Positions 5,213 through 5,272 of a stretch of DNA of 5,272 nucleotides are shown in pieces. Source of the DNA: Candidatus Sodaliphilus limicaballi (GTDB lineage: Bacteria; Bacteroidota; Bacteroidia; Bacteroidales; Muribaculaceae); the NCBI GenBank assembly GCA_018065815.1, contig JAGHSP010000049.1:1-5272 (forward strand), given 5' to 3'. Position 1 is the stretch's first letter; every line of letters begins with the position of its first letter. The notes beneath the pieces were generated by a model that did no database searches, had not been told where the DNA came from, and saw nothing but the letters and a program-made list of their open reading frames with translations. The position numbers were made by a program, and so were the translations under genes.

Positions 5213-5252
5213 GGTGTTAACCGCCATTTCTTGGCTTTTGACACACCTTCAT
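5213..5252. repeat. Partial REP-like hairpin at the window edge
   Basis: GGTGT (5213-5217) can pair with ACACC (5243-5247), enclosing GCCA (5223-5226) and TGGC (5232-5235). TTTTGACACACCTTC resembles the right terminal repeat of the 171-324 element (TTTTGAAACACCCTC, 13 of 15), so this may be one end of a related repeat. The window ends before this can be tested. Confidence 0.35.
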
Positions 5253-5272
5253 CTCTCGGTCGTAACTTAACC

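Noticed and set aside
4989..5270. Rightward 93-codon ORF over the right direct repeat
   Set aside because: Its translation is of the repeat and T-rich stretch, and a similar spurious product comes from the left copy (1922-2143). It has no promoter and is antisense to the operon leader.
1..5272. Absence of GAATTC as evidence of EcoRI-like specificity
   Set aside because: I found no GAATTC by eye, but only about one is expected in a window this size, so the absence tells nothing.

Overview
The window looks like chromosome of a Bacteroidota member, probably a gut or oral Bacteroidales. Evidence: TAnnTTTG-type -7 promoter boxes, no Shine-Dalgarno in front of the main genes, and intergenic DNA rich in palindromic REP/MITE-like repeats. 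No taxon below phylum/order can be fixed from the sequence alone.

Layout. (1) Positions 1-102 may hold the last 33 codons of a rightward gene. (2) 103-588 is non-coding: a small hairpin, a 154-bp element with 18-bp terminal inverted repeats and three internal hairpins (171-324), and a bipartite hairpin that probably terminates the next gene (511-572). (3) 589-2043, leftward, is a GC-richer housekeeping gene for a PreA-type dihydropyrimidine dehydrogenase subunit with extra N-terminal Fe-S motifs. Its start is set by a promoter box at 2077-2084. (4) 2052-2596 is non-coding: a 109-bp repeat carrying that promoter, then REP-like hairpins. (5) 2597-4725, leftward, is a lower-GC two-gene operon: an M.EcoRI-family adenine DNA methyltransferase followed, with an ATGA overlap, by a DUF262-HNH nuclease. 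(6) 4726-5057 is a roughly 350-nt leader of that operon packed with inverted repeats, including 26-nt arms enclosing 134 nt. (7) 5058-5206 is a second copy of the preA promoter repeat (104/109 identical in its core), followed by a partial REP-like hairpin at the window edge.

How it fits together. The methyltransferase and nuclease form a compact, translationally coupled restriction-modification-like unit. The nuclease is not an EcoRI-type enzyme but a DUF262 (GmrSD/SspE-like) protein with a C-terminal HNH domain. The cassette lies between two direct copies of the preA promoter/5'-leader region. This suggests that it was inserted upstream of preA with duplication of the promoter, that it can be lost by recombination between the copies, and that the right copy now drives the cassette through a highly structured leader. 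The duplicated promoter and the structured leader, together with the unusual enzyme pairing, are the most interesting parts of the window.
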